A DNA stretch of 64,000 nt, taken from contig OZ244066.1 of NCBI GenBank assembly GCA_965215545.1, positions 2,232,001 to 2,296,000 on the forward strand, read 5' to 3'. A model generated the notes under the pieces. The model saw nothing but the letters and a program-made list of their open reading frames with translations. It searched no databases and was not told the DNA's origin. Each line of letters begins with the position of its first letter. The first letter of the stretch is position 1. This document shows, one piece after another, positions 1 through 8,500 of the stretch. This stretch comes from MPNP01 sp965215545. Lineage in GTDB: Bacteria; Pseudomonadota; Alphaproteobacteria; Rhodobacterales; Rhodobacteraceae. The position numbers and the translations under genes are program-made.

Positions 1-1
1 C

Positions 2-589
2 CGCAATGCCTATGGCTGGCTCAAATCGGAATCGGGGGTGCACCGGCTCGTCCGGAATTCACCTTTCGACAGTTCGGATCGCCGCCATACGACCTTCGGG
101 TCGGTCGGCGTGTATCCGGTCGTTGACGAGTCCATCGAAATCGAGATCAATCCGGCGGATCTCCGGGTGGATACGTTTCGGGCCTCCGGCGCCGGGGGGC
201 AGCATGTCAACAAGACCGATTCCGCCGTCCGCATGACCCACCTGCCTACGGGGATTGTCGTGAGTTCGTCAGAAAAATCCCAGCACATGAACCGCAGCAA
301 CTGCATGCTTGCACTGAAATCGCGTCTCTATGATCTGGAGTTGCGCAAGCGGATGGAAAAGGTCCAGGAGCTGCATGACCAGCGCGGCGATGCCGGTTGG
401 GGCAATCAGATCCGGTCCTATGTCCTCACTCCGTTCAAACTGGTCAAGGACCTCCGCACCAATCTCAGTACGCCCGATGCCGATTCCGTGCTCGAGGGCA
501 ATCTCGACGAGTTCATGGCTGCCACCCTGGCGATGAACCTGGCCGGCAAGTCGAGAGCCGACGCCGCCCAGGAAACCGGCCGGACATAG
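2..589 (+). CDS. prfB: Peptide chain release factor 2, C-terminal part (5' end outside window)
   Basis: The frame is open from base 2, so the start lies upstream of the window; 195 residues are visible. They contain the class I release factor signature GAGGQHVNKTDSAVR, with the catalytic GGQ at bases 194-202, which triggers peptidyl-tRNA hydrolysis in the ribosomal peptidyl-transferase centre. The visible N-terminal stretch NAYGWLKSESGVHRL and the following PFDSS segment are characteristic of RF2 rather than RF1. RF2 reads UGA and UAA stop codons. The family's programmed frameshift site would lie upstream and cannot be assessed. The methionine at base 38 is internal. The identification is secure; only the truncation by the window edge limits it. 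Confidence 0.96.
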   Translation, partial: RNAYGWLKSESGVHRLVRNSPFDSSDRRHTTFGSVGVYPVVDESIEIEINPADLRVDTFRASGAGGQHVNKTDSAVRMTHLPTGIVVSSSEKSQHMNRSNCMLALKSRLYDLELRKRMEKVQELHDQRGDAGWGNQIRSYVLTPFKLVKDLRTNLSTPDADSVLEGNLDEFMAATLAMNLAGKSRADAAQETGRT

Positions 590-919
590 ATCCTGATCTC
601 CACCGGAATCACCGGACCCACAGACCCGCGGCAAGAGACCCAACAGGACGGGCACCCGTCGGCCCGGGCGGACCCATTCCGGGCCGCATCGACAGTGCTA
701 CGCGCCCCGCTGGCCGGAGATGTACCGGCTCAATGGCCTCAAGGACGGCGAGTCCGTCACCGTGGGTGACTGTTTCCTCCTGCCGCCCCGGTGACGGAGA
801 CGGGACTCCGGAGTCCCGAGTCCGGACTCCGTCCGTCCCCAGCCCTTGCCAATCCGGGGCCGGATCCCTACCTTCGGTGGGCGACGGCTTGCCGAGAGAC
901 TGTCCCAGGGAGAGTTGCC
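590..919. other. Intergenic stretch with two abutting palindromes
   Basis: No convincing gene is present between prfB and the MNT-like remnant. The stretch contains GGGACTCCGGAGTCCC (802-817), a perfect 16-bp palindrome, directly followed by GAGTCCGGACTC (818-829), a perfect 12-bp palindrome. The pair could form a cruciform or an RNA hairpin downstream of prfB, but no T-run follows, so an intrinsic terminator is not clearly supported. Confidence 0.5.
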
Positions 920-1242
920 ATGCACGCGCTCTTGCGCCGCCACCGCACCGCCATCCAGGACATCTGTCGTCGGTACCGCGTCCAGACCCTGTCCGTGGTC
1001 GGATCGGCCGCCCGGGGGTGGATTTCAACCCGTTCCGGAGCGATGTGGATGTCCTGGTGGAGTCCATCCCGCCAATCCGTGAGGACTGGTTCGACCGTCA
1101 CATGGAGCTGATCGTCGATCTTGAGGCCCTCCTTGCGCGGGATGTGGATGTGATCGAACGGGCCAATCTGCGGAAACCGGATCTCATCGCCGCCCTCGAG
1201 GCCGATGCTGAGCTCCTCCATGCCGCCGAAGTCATCACCTGA
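920..1242 (+). pseudogene. MNT-type minimal nucleotidyltransferase antitoxin, frameshifted
   Basis: The reading frame from ATG 920 gives a helical start and the nucleotidyltransferase motif VVGSAARG (GS-x-x-RG, bases 1001-1018). The next part of the fold, DFNPFRSDVDVLVE, with the two metal-binding Asp of the DxD motif, is in the next frame and continues to a stop at 1242 (end LRKPDLIAALEADAELLHAA). One extra G in the GGGGG run at 1014-1018 would restore a continuous protein of about 107 residues. MNT proteins act as antitoxins or AMPylators paired with HepT. The following frame (from 1205) looks like the start of a HepT partner. The frameshift may be real decay or a homopolymer sequencing error. 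Confidence 0.6.
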
Positions 1243-1330
1243 TCCCGCCGCGCCCCTCCGTGACGGACTCGAGCGGGCCCGGGAGATCGAGAGGTGGCTG
1301 GCGGATGTGACCGAAGAGGCGTGGACCGCC
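1205..1330 (+). pseudogene. HepT-like toxin, 5' remnant
   Basis: This frame overlaps the 3' end of the MNT-like gene, as is usual in MNT/HepT operons. It encodes PLRDGLERAREIERWLADV, which resembles the first helix of HepT (DUF86-type) proteins. Similarity stops after about 30 residues and the HEPN catalytic R-x4-6-H region is absent, so this is a truncated remnant. The call rests on pattern resemblance and on position beside the nucleotidyltransferase; it is moderate to low in certainty. Confidence 0.35.
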
Positions 1331-1688
1331 AGTTGGGCGCACCGTATAGTTTGTGCACTCAGCTACGATAAGCGCGATCAAGAAGCCGCGTATGTCCGCC
1401 CCTGTCGTGCCCTGTGGTGGCCAGGACGCCGGGATGAGTCTGGATATCGGTGGCAGTGCCGAACCGGCCACGCGAGGCCACGACAGGGGCCGGTGTGGGG
1501 CCATGCTCGGGATGCGTGGCAAATGGTGTCATGGCCATCCCGATGCCCAACTGATCCCTTGCCCGCCACTGGATCCCCACAGCGCGCAGGAAACCGCCAT
1601 AGCCTTGCAATCAGCCGTGAAGGGCACTACCATCTATGCCGCGAAGTGCTCTTGGCCACCAGGGCGTGCGTGAGGATGGACAGAAGCG
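1331..1688. other. Non-coding stretch with 12-bp inverted repeat and a dispersed repeat
   Basis: No gene was recognised. GCCCCTGTCGTG (1398-1409) is matched by its inverted copy at 1479-1490, leaving a 69-bp spacer. Bases about 1570-1665 share a segment (CAGCGC-CAGGA-ACCGCCAT then CTTGCAATC, and later a TGGCCAC block) with about 39327-39400, so a short dispersed repeat precedes two unrelated genes. Confidence 0.4.
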
Positions 1689-1925
1689 ATGGGCCCGGAC
1701 GATTTGAAACTGGCCGATCGGGTCACGCGGTTGGAGGAACGCATGAACACGATACAAGCGAACCTGACGGCGACCCTTGAGGGATTCCGGACGGACGCGG
1801 AAAGGCGGGAAACGGACGCAGCCCGCCGGGAAACGGACGCAACCCGCCGGGAAATCAGGCTTGTGTTCTACATGGCCGCCATCGTCACCCTCGGACTCAC
1901 GATCTTCGGCTTTGTGACCGCCTGA
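1689..1925 (+). CDS. Small coiled-coil protein with C-terminal membrane anchor
   Basis: 78 residues. ATG 1689 has GAGGA 11 bases upstream. Residues 1-30 (KLADRVTRLEERMNTIQANL) have a heptad pattern suggesting a coiled coil. Residues about 38-56 contain an internal repeat, ETDAARRE then ETDATRRE, encoded by near-identical DNA. Residues 58-77 (LVFYMAAIVTLGLTIFGFVT) form one hydrophobic helix. This layout is common in small unassigned alphaproteobacterial proteins. No function is recognised. A methionine at residue 19 is an alternative start. Confidence 0.6.
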   Translation: MGPDDLKLADRVTRLEERMNTIQANLTATLEGFRTDAERRETDAARRETDATRREIRLVFYMAAIVTLGLTIFGFVTA

Positions 1926-1979
1926 CCGCCCCCTTGCCAGCCGTCCCCGATCGGCTGTATCCTCACCCCATTGATCAAT

Positions 1980-2009
1980 CTGCCGGGTGGTCTTGTGGCC
2001 ACCTGGCAG
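1980..2009 (+). terminator. Hairpin downstream of the 1689 gene
   Basis: CTGCCGGGTGG and CCACCTGGCAG pair over 11 positions with one G-T wobble, around an 8-base loop. There is no strong T-run, so this could be a weak or factor-assisted terminator, or an mRNA 3' stabiliser. Confidence 0.4.
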
Positions 2010-2031
2010 ACCCGCCACAAGGAGAGACACC

Positions 2032-2407
2032 ATGACCCGCTTGACACTGCCCCCTGACTGAAAGTACCAATTCTTTTAACAAAATCAAAAAGAATACGCG
2101 CTATGTTGCCGTTCTTCATAACGGCATTCCCGGAGCTCGTGACGTATTAGAAGGTCAGGTTATCGCAAGGCGCTGCTTCAAGACCCGTGGTGAGTTCACG
2201 AATGCGGAGCAGAATTTGCAGTCGGACGGCACGGCCGATCTAACGAAATTCAGCCGAACCGGGTGCTTTGCGGTGGCCCGCACGCGGCAGGACATCCAGG
2301 ACTGCATGTGCAACGGCACGCGCGGCGGAACCCCGATCCTCGCCGGCCAGACTCCGCAGAGCCAGGCACACAAGCAGACTTGGGATTGCACGGACACCGA
2401 CAGCTGA
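2032..2407 (+). pseudogene. Secreted Cys-motif protein paralogue, N-terminus deleted and frameshifted
   Basis: ATG 2032 has a good GGAGA site and begins MTRLTLPPD then stop. This leader closely resembles the start of the secreted protein gene at 59868 (MTRLT after ACAAGGAGA). A different frame is open from 2045 to the stop at 2407 and matches the C-terminal half of the secreted protein encoded at 4484-5161: ARRCF-x-T-x-G, then TGCF, then QD(I/V)-x2-C-x-C and a terminal W-x-C. The signal peptide and N-terminal half are missing, so a deletion appears to have fused the leader to the C-terminal part out of frame. The junction (2060-2100) is unusually AT-rich. A terminator-like hairpin follows. 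Confidence 0.6.
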
Positions 2408-2435
2408 CCCGCGCGCGCCAATCCGACTCACACGG

Positions 2436-2461
2436 GGGCGGCCTGCGGGTCGCCCTTTTTT
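2436..2461 (+). terminator. Intrinsic terminator
   Basis: GGGCGGCC and GGTCGCCC form an 8-bp stem (one G-T pair) around TGCG, followed by TTTTTT. It closes the secreted-protein pseudogene. A closely similar hairpin without the T-run lies at 59711-59732 after the porin gene. Confidence 0.8.
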
Positions 2462-2562
2462 GTATTGTACAATACAAAATCGATCAAACATTCATGATTG
2501 TTGGCAATTTGTCAGGCCTCGCAGCACCGCGGGCCTGTGCAATCGGTCAGGCGGCCAGCAGA

Positions 2563-2590
2563 GGAGTCGACCGGGTTCTGGTTCGACTCC
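2563..2590. repeat. Inverted repeat in the gap before the ankyrin gene
   Basis: GGAGTCGACC pairs with GGTTCGACTCC (one bulged base) around a 7-base loop. The 200-bp gap 2462-2662 otherwise shows nothing coding. The GGTTCGACTCC half resembles a tRNA T-loop, but no acceptor, D-arm or anticodon arm can be folded around it. Confidence 0.4.
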
Positions 2591-2662
2591 TTCATCCGGC
2601 CACGGGAGCTGCAGGCCAATCCCTGGCGGGCCATCTGACACGATTCCCGGAGGGTCTGGGAT

Positions 2663-3094
2663 GTGAGCCAGTCCCGGCTCGGTGACCTTTGCCAGGCCTG
2701 CCAGACCCTCCTGCAGGCGATTGCGACCGATCCCACCCTTGGCCAGCCGCCCCCAGCCGAACGCGCCCGGCACCTCAACACCGCCCTCTTGCGGGCCGCC
2801 ATTGTCAACGCCCCAACGGTGATCGAATCCCTTCTCGATGCCGGGGCCAACCCCGACATTCCCACCCGCGATCTGTCAAAACGCACCGCCACCCATCAGG
2901 CCTGCCACCATGGCAGTGCCGCCCTGGTCCAGATCTTTCTCGATGCGGGTGCCGATTTCGACAGGCCAGACGCCAACGGCTGCACGCCCCGTGATCTGGC
3001 CCAGGCCAACCCGCAGCTCCAGGGCACCGGCGTGCTGCGGACTCTTGTCCCAACCGCGTCCCCGCCGGATCCCAGTCCCTCTCCAGACCTCTGA
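2663..3094 (+). CDS. Ankyrin-repeat protein
   Basis: 143 residues starting at GTG 2663, about 9 bases after GGAGGG. Residues about 45-110 contain two ankyrin units: ALLRAAIVNAPTVIESLLDAGANPDI and, 33 residues on, ATHQACHHGSAALVQIFLDAGADFD followed by NGCTPRDLA. Ankyrin repeats bind proteins, and the partner here is unknown. There is no signal peptide, so it is probably cytoplasmic. The C-terminus is Pro/Ser-rich. Neighbours give no functional clue. Confidence 0.75.
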   Translation: MSQSRLGDLCQACQTLLQAIATDPTLGQPPPAERARHLNTALLRAAIVNAPTVIESLLDAGANPDIPTRDLSKRTATHQACHHGSAALVQIFLDAGADFDRPDANGCTPRDLAQANPQLQGTGVLRTLVPTASPPDPSPSPDL

Positions 3095-3488
3095 GCCCGC
3101 CCGCCGTTGGCCGACCACCCCGGCCTTACCACCAGGCCCGGGCCACCCGCCGGGTCAGGATCGGCTGGGGCGTCCCCCAGTGGCGGTCCATGCGGGTGAC
3201 AAGCGCCAGGGGGTCATGGAAGGGCTGGATGTCCGGCGTGCGGGCGCTTCTGCGCCACTACCCTGCCCATGGCGACCTCCGCATGGGGCGCCCGCCGTGT
3301 ACCGTTCTGGCTTGTCTGGACCCGCACTGCCCGGTGCGACGGGCGGTGCGGGCCGATCAGCAGCATTCATGCCCTGTGATGGTGTTGGCATGTTTTCGAC
3401 AAAGCCCGTCGGCATTCTCGCTGAAGCTTCGCCCTGTGCCACCCAGAAGGAGAAGGGCGACAACGGGATCAGTTGCCCCGGGATGGAG
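3095..3488. other. Intergenic stretch, nothing recognised
   Basis: GC-rich sequence between two convergent genes (ankyrin and bactofilin). Frames here are shadows. No clear terminator hairpin with a T-run was found. Confidence 0.4.
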
Positions 3489-4037
3489 TCAGGAGCGTTG
3501 GGGAGCGACGTTGCTCGGGGCCGGCTGGGGTTGGGGTGCCTTGCCCCCGACCGGTTTGGTCGTATCCGTGGCCTTGCCACCCCGGCCACCCTCGAGAGGA
3601 TTCTCTGTCCGCCGCACCGAGCCCTCGAAATAGGCACCGGCTTCAATGGACAGGGTCTCGTGGATGATGTCCCCATCCACCCGGGACGACTTGTTCAGGC
3701 GCAGCTTGTTGCCCCGGACCTCACCAATGACCCGGCCGTTCACGATCATCTCTTCGGCCTTGAGCTGGCCCTTGATCTCGGCAGTCACGCCCACGGTCAG
3801 CACCTTGGCCTTGATGTCGCCCTGCACCTTGCCCTCGATGACGACATCCCCCTTTGTCTCGAGATTGCCAACGATGATCAGATCCTTGGAAATCACCGAC
3901 TGGCGGGGTTCAGGACCCGCATCGCCGGCAGGCTGCCTTGAGGCAGGTGTGCGGATCTGCTGCTTGAGATCCGTCAAGGCCCCTGTATCATCCTTGGGCA
4001 TCGACTGCTGGGGATTGCCCCTGTTGAACATATTCAT
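3489..4037 (-). CDS. Bactofilin, polymer-forming cytoskeletal protein
   Basis: 182 residues. The central part (about 50-140) is the bactofilin (DUF583) right-handed beta-helix: ISKDLIIVGNLETKGDVVIEG, then VQGDIKAK, EIKGQLKAEEMIVNGRVIGEVRG and a final SVRRTE. Short, charged, Pro-rich tails on both sides are typical of the family. Bactofilins assemble into nucleotide-free filaments at the inner membrane and organise cell-wall enzymes, stalks or chromosome partition. The start ATG is the first in the frame. It stands alone, not in an operon. Confidence 0.93.
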   Translation of the reverse strand: MNMFNRGNPQQSMPKDDTGALTDLKQQIRTPASRQPAGDAGPEPRQSVISKDLIIVGNLETKGDVVIEGKVQGDIKAKVLTVGVTAEIKGQLKAEEMIVNGRVIGEVRGNKLRLNKSSRVDGDIIHETLSIEAGAYFEGSVRRTENPLEGGRGGKATDTTKPVGGKAPQPQPAPSNVAPQRS

Positions 4038-4483
4038 TTTTCATCACCCGATCGGAAACACACTGACTGGCGCAGGGTCCCGGCAGCCGGGACGCGCGCT
4101 CCATCCATTACCATGCACGCAACGTCCTGACAAGAATTCATAGCGACATTGAGCCCGTCCTGCCCGCTGCATTGTCGATGCCGATCGGCGCCATGTCACA
4201 AGTCGCGAGCAAGACGCGCAGCGGGTGCGGCGGGAACGGCAACCAATCCCAAACGACCCTGGTCTGGCACCAACCGAGCCGATGGGCAAGCAGGCCCGAC
4301 CGTTCGGCCCTGCCTCACTTCGAAACTGTCCCGGCCGGTCTGTGTCGATGGGGTTGCGGTGGCGATGGGTGGCGCCTCCACGACGACGCCCGCAGGTGCC
4401 GTCCGTCTCCGGACGACGGGCGGCGGCAGTCCGCACCGACCGGAACGGTGCGGACTGCCACACTTCTGTCAGGGCGATGGCCG
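4038..4483. other. Intergenic stretch with a perfect 13-bp hairpin
   Basis: No gene is supported between the bactofilin start and the 3' end of the secreted gene at 4484. GGCAGTCCGCACC (4425-4437) and GGTGCGGACTGCC (4447-4459) form a perfect 13-bp stem with a 9-base loop, 25 bp beyond the stop codon of the - strand gene. It probably ends or protects that transcript, but no T-run follows on the - strand. Confidence 0.55.
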
Positions 4484-5161
4484 CTACCGGCATCCCCACA
4501 TGTTCAGCCAATCGGTGTTGTCCTGGGTGGAGCTGAACAGGGGCCGGGTGGTCTTGCGCCCGCACCAGCAGTTGCGGACATCCTGTTGGGTGAGGGGGCT
4601 GATCGTGAAGCAGCCGGTTGATCCCTGCGTTGGGCCTGAAGCGATAGGGCTGGCCGCTATGGTGTAGGTGCCGCCGGTCATGAAGCAGCGGCGGGCAAAC
4701 ACCTGGGGCAAGATATTTGATGAAGTGACAGCAACTTGCATATAATAGGAAGTCTTCGGAGCCAAAGTCAGACCGCGCATGGTTCCGCTTTCGCCTGCAT
4801 ACGGCACTGTACTACTGAAGACAAAGCCACTTTGCCTCACTAGTGCGTTTGTTTTGGCATTGTAGATAGCGACATTCACATTGGCTTCGGCAGGTGCTGG
4901 AATATCGCCAAGCCGCCCGACGTATTCATTCCATGTTATTGCCGGAGTCGTTAAGGACACGCTGGTTGTGGACAGGGCCGTGATGGAGAGAGACGCAGCG
5001 TTGACCTCAGATCGACTCAGGCACGCGGTGGGACCGTCTCGCCCGCTGCTGGTGACCGTCGTCTGTGCTGCGACCGGTGCCGCCAGCCCGGCCAGCAGCA
5101 GGAGCAGGAGCAGGGGGGTTCTTAACTTAGGGGGGGGGGGCAATGAACCTTGTTTCATCAT
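4484..5161 (-). CDS. Secreted Cys-containing protein with poly-C tract in its 5' coding region (candidate phase-variable)
   Basis: The start is taken at ATG 5161 because GGAGG lies just upstream; the longer frame to 5218 has no such site. This gives 225 residues. Residues 1-35 form a signal peptide with a Leu-rich core (LLLLLLLAGLAAPVAAQ) and a predicted cut after AQ or near it. The mature part has no recognised domain. Its C-terminus has paired Cys motifs, RRCF and STGCF, then QDVRNCWCG and WGC, shared with the pseudogene at 2032-2407. Codons 8-11 are an uninterrupted run of 11 C. Loss or gain of one base puts TAA in frame within a few codons, so the gene could be switched by slippage. In the sequence given it is in frame (ON). 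Confidence 0.7.
   Translation of the reverse strand: MMKQGSLPPPPKLRTPLLLLLLLAGLAAPVAAQTTVTSSGRDGPTACLSRSEVNAASLSITALSTTSVSLTTPAITWNEYVGRLGDIPAPAEANVNVAIYNAKTNALVRQSGFVFSSTVPYAGESGTMRGLTLAPKTSYYMQVAVTSSNILPQVFARRCFMTGGTYTIAASPIASGPTQGSTGCFTISPLTQQDVRNCWCGRKTTRPLFSSTQDNTDWLNMWGCR
5130..5140 (-). repeat. Homopolymer tract, 11 G on + strand (11 C in coding sense)
   Basis: The tract lies 22 bases into the coding region of the secreted gene at 4484-5161. It is followed in the coding sense by TAAGTTAAG, which supplies immediate stops in both shifted frames. Long homopolymers in 5' coding regions of surface genes are the classic substrate for slipped-strand phase variation. Confidence 0.8.
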
Positions 5162-5520
5162 AAAGTCCTCCGGTTGTGGGGTGGCCGTCATTCTACGGGA
5201 TTTGCCGTCGGAAGGCAAGAGGGAATGTCAGGGTGGGACGCGACCTGACGGCAGCCTGGCCAGTCCTGCATCTGTGAATGGCCCGCAGGTGACCCACCGG
5301 ATTGCTGTCATCCTTGCGTACCGCCATCGGCCGGCAGGAAGCGGGCTTGAGATCCCTTGCCCAGTCCTCTCCATTGTCACTTTCCGCCAAGTGTGAATAT
5401 GATGAGGCAGGATTTCGCTTGCATTGTCAGGATGGTTCGTGTGCCGCCCTGGATCCCCGATGGGCCCGATCCCGTGCAGGGACCCTGCTGGCGGCGGAGA
5501 AGAACCGGGAGTTGAACGGT
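5162..5520. other. Divergent intergenic region
   Basis: 359 bp between the - strand secreted gene and the + strand AsmA-like gene. It must hold both promoters, but no promoter matched well enough to be reported. A frame open through here (from 5302) is upstream of the real AsmA-like start. Confidence 0.4.
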
Positions 5521-8500
5521 ATGAGGAGAGCCTCACGGTCGCCGGCACCAGGACGAGGAATCCTGCTGGCCGGGCTCACGGCAGCCGGTATCATGTGCGC
5601 CTCCACACCGGCCCTGGCCCTGCCGTTGCCGCAATGGGCCTCGGCCCGGATCATCAACGCGGTCGAGACTCGCCTGCCCTTTGCGATCACGGTCGCCGAG
5701 GATTTCAGTATCGGTTGGGGTCGGTCCATCGGGACCCTCACCATCGGCATCGGACGGGCCGGTGTCCGTGACCCGGCCACCGGGACATCCGTCGACATGC
5801 AGGACACGGCCCTGAGCGTGGGGCTGCTTGACCTCCTGGTCGGGACGGTTGCCATCGAAAGCATCACCATCGGGCATCTGGACCTCAACCGCGGGACCGG
5901 GCCTCCATCAGGGGATGACCGCCCGGTCTGGGATGGTGGGCACGCCATGCCGGACATCAGGACCGTGACCGGGCAACTGGCTCGACTCGAACAGACGCTG
6001 GACCAGCTGGTTGTGGAGAGTTTCACGACTGACATCCGTCTGCCCGGGCGTGGCCTGCCCCTCACTCTCGAGGGTGGTGTGCTGCTGACCCACAGCGGTG
6101 AAGGCTGGCGCGGGGATGTCGCGGCCACCGCGCGCCGGGGCCCTGCGCGCATCGGGACCGTCGTGGCGGAATTCGCGGTCGCCAATGCCGGCGACGTTCC
6201 CGCGATCGAGGTGACGATTGCCTCCGACACATCAGCCCTTGGTCCGGTTTTCATGCTACCAGCGACATGGCCCGTCCTGCAGCTGGAGGCAACTCTCGTG
6301 CCGGCCTTTGATTCGGCTGGCCGGCTGATGTCCGTTGCCATCGCTCTCGAGGGCACGGGGGAGATGCCGGATTCGCAAGCGGCGACGCTGGCATCCCTGG
6401 TCATGAACGGGGTCTGGCGGCCGGGAGATACGGTCCTTGGGATCGAACATCTGGCCATCGAGTCGGACCGGGCGCACCTGGCAGCCCATGGAACGGCAGT
6501 GCTGGAGAAGACCGAGAGCGGGTCCACGCACAGGGTCAGTGGCAGTATCCTGATCGAGACCCTCGAGGTCAATCTTGACCGGACCCTCGAGAACCCGCTT
6601 CCGCCCACGACTGGCAGCCTGACCTTTGCCATTGATCTCGCTCGGGGTCAGGATCACTTTGCCGAATTCCAGTTCACCAGCCCGGTGACCGATGGTCATG
6701 TCCGCTACGAGACCGAAGCCGAGGGCCGGGCCCGGCTGGCCGTCCGGATCGATGCCCTGACAGTGGGTGAGTTGATGGCCTTCTGGCCAGCGGGCGTGTT
6801 CGCCAACACCCGGCGCTGGGTGGCCAGTCAGGTCACGGGCGGCCATTTGCTGGATTTCACGGGACTGTTCAGCATTCCGGCCGCAGGCCCGCTCGCGAGC
6901 CAGATCACGTTTCAGTTTGCCGATCTCGATTTCACCCCGGTCCGGGATCATCTGCCGGTGCAGGCCAGCAAGGGGCATGTGGCGTTGACGGAAGAGGAGA
7001 TGGAGATTGTCTTTGCCGAGGGGTGGGTCGATGTGCCGGACAAGGGCCTGATCGACCTCGGGGCCTCATACATGCACATTCCCAGGATCCGCGATGCCAG
7101 CCATCCCTCCGTGATCCATGTGCATTTTACCGGGGATCTTGCCGCCGTGCTGGACCTGATCAATCGGGAACCGTTTGCCTTCATGACCAAGGTGAACATG
7201 TCACCGGACATCGCCACCGGAGCCACCGAAGGGGTTGTCGAAGTGCGGATCCCCCTGCAGACCACTGTCCAGCCGGAGGACATTGCCGTCACGGTCAGGG
7301 CGGTGATCAAGGATCTCGTGGCCTACGGTCTCTGGCCCGGTCAGTCCATCCGGGCCAACTATGCGAGCGTGACTGCCGATGACAACCAGATCACCATCGC
7401 AGGGGAGGCCTATGCAGGTGCTGTGCTCATGAACGCCGACTGGCACCTTGTCTATGATGGGTCCGCACATTCCGTGTCGGGGACCGTGCGGCTCGATGAG
7501 GAACTCTTGGCCCAGTTGCGTGCCCCGCAGCTTGCGAACTATGTCTCCGGCAACGAAGAGGCAATGTTCCGGATCGATCTCACTGCGCCTGATGCCATTT
7601 CCTACGCATTGACCTCACCATTGACCGGGCTCGCCATTGCCATCCCTGAGATTGGCTGGCGCAAGGACCGGGGCGTGGCCGCTGACTTCTCGGCCAAGGG
7701 CCAGATTGCTCCGACACTCACTGTGGACCAGATCCGGCTGCAGTCTTCCGATCTTGATTTTGTGGGTGCATTGCGGGTGGCACCCGGGACCGGACGTGTC
7801 GAACGGATCAGTCTCAGCAGTGTCCGGTTGGGCAGGGCTTATAAGGGACCCGCCGAACTGGCCATGGGTGCCAATGGCCGACTGGCATCCATCGCCGCGC
7901 CCGGGACGCTGGAGATCGGGGCCCTGCAAGCCGATCCTGCCCGCCTTGCGACAGGTAGCCAGCGCCCCGTGGATGTGTCAATCGGGACCATTGTCTTCAG
8001 TGAGACGATCCGCATCACCGACGCCAGGGGGCAATTTGGCGAGCTTGACGAGTCGGATGGTCTCCTGCAGGCCAAGCTCAATGCTGCTGTTCCCGTACGC
8101 ATCGGTATCGAGCGGCAGGAGGATGGGACGCGGTTCCTGATCAATGCCGATGATGCCAGCGCCGTGGCCAAGGCCATCGGACTGACGGGGAATCTCGCTG
8201 GCGGCACTCTGGCCATCGACCTGACCGCCGAGCCCCGCCAGGGCATCTATCGGGGCAACCTGACTGTCACTGATGTCACGGCCCGCAAGATCCCGGTCCT
8301 GCTCTCACTCCTCAGCACGATTTCCCTGACTGGCTTGATCGATCAAATGGACAGCGGTGGGATCTCCTTTTACGAGGTCAGGGGGCAGTTCACGGTGACT
8401 CCCGATTCCATTACCATCAGCGATGGGATCGCCAACTCCTCATCAATTGGCCTGACCGCCGAGGGGACCTACGATCTTGCCGGCAAGGTCATGGATTTCG

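Noticed and set aside
2515..2605. tRNA-like sequence (GGTTCGACTCC resembling a T-loop)
   Set aside because: The surrounding bases form a simple hairpin, and no acceptor stem, D-arm or anticodon arm can be paired around it.
5427..6632. 401-codon - strand open frame
   Set aside because: Antisense to the AsmA-like gene; Arg/Pro/Ser-rich shadow composition.
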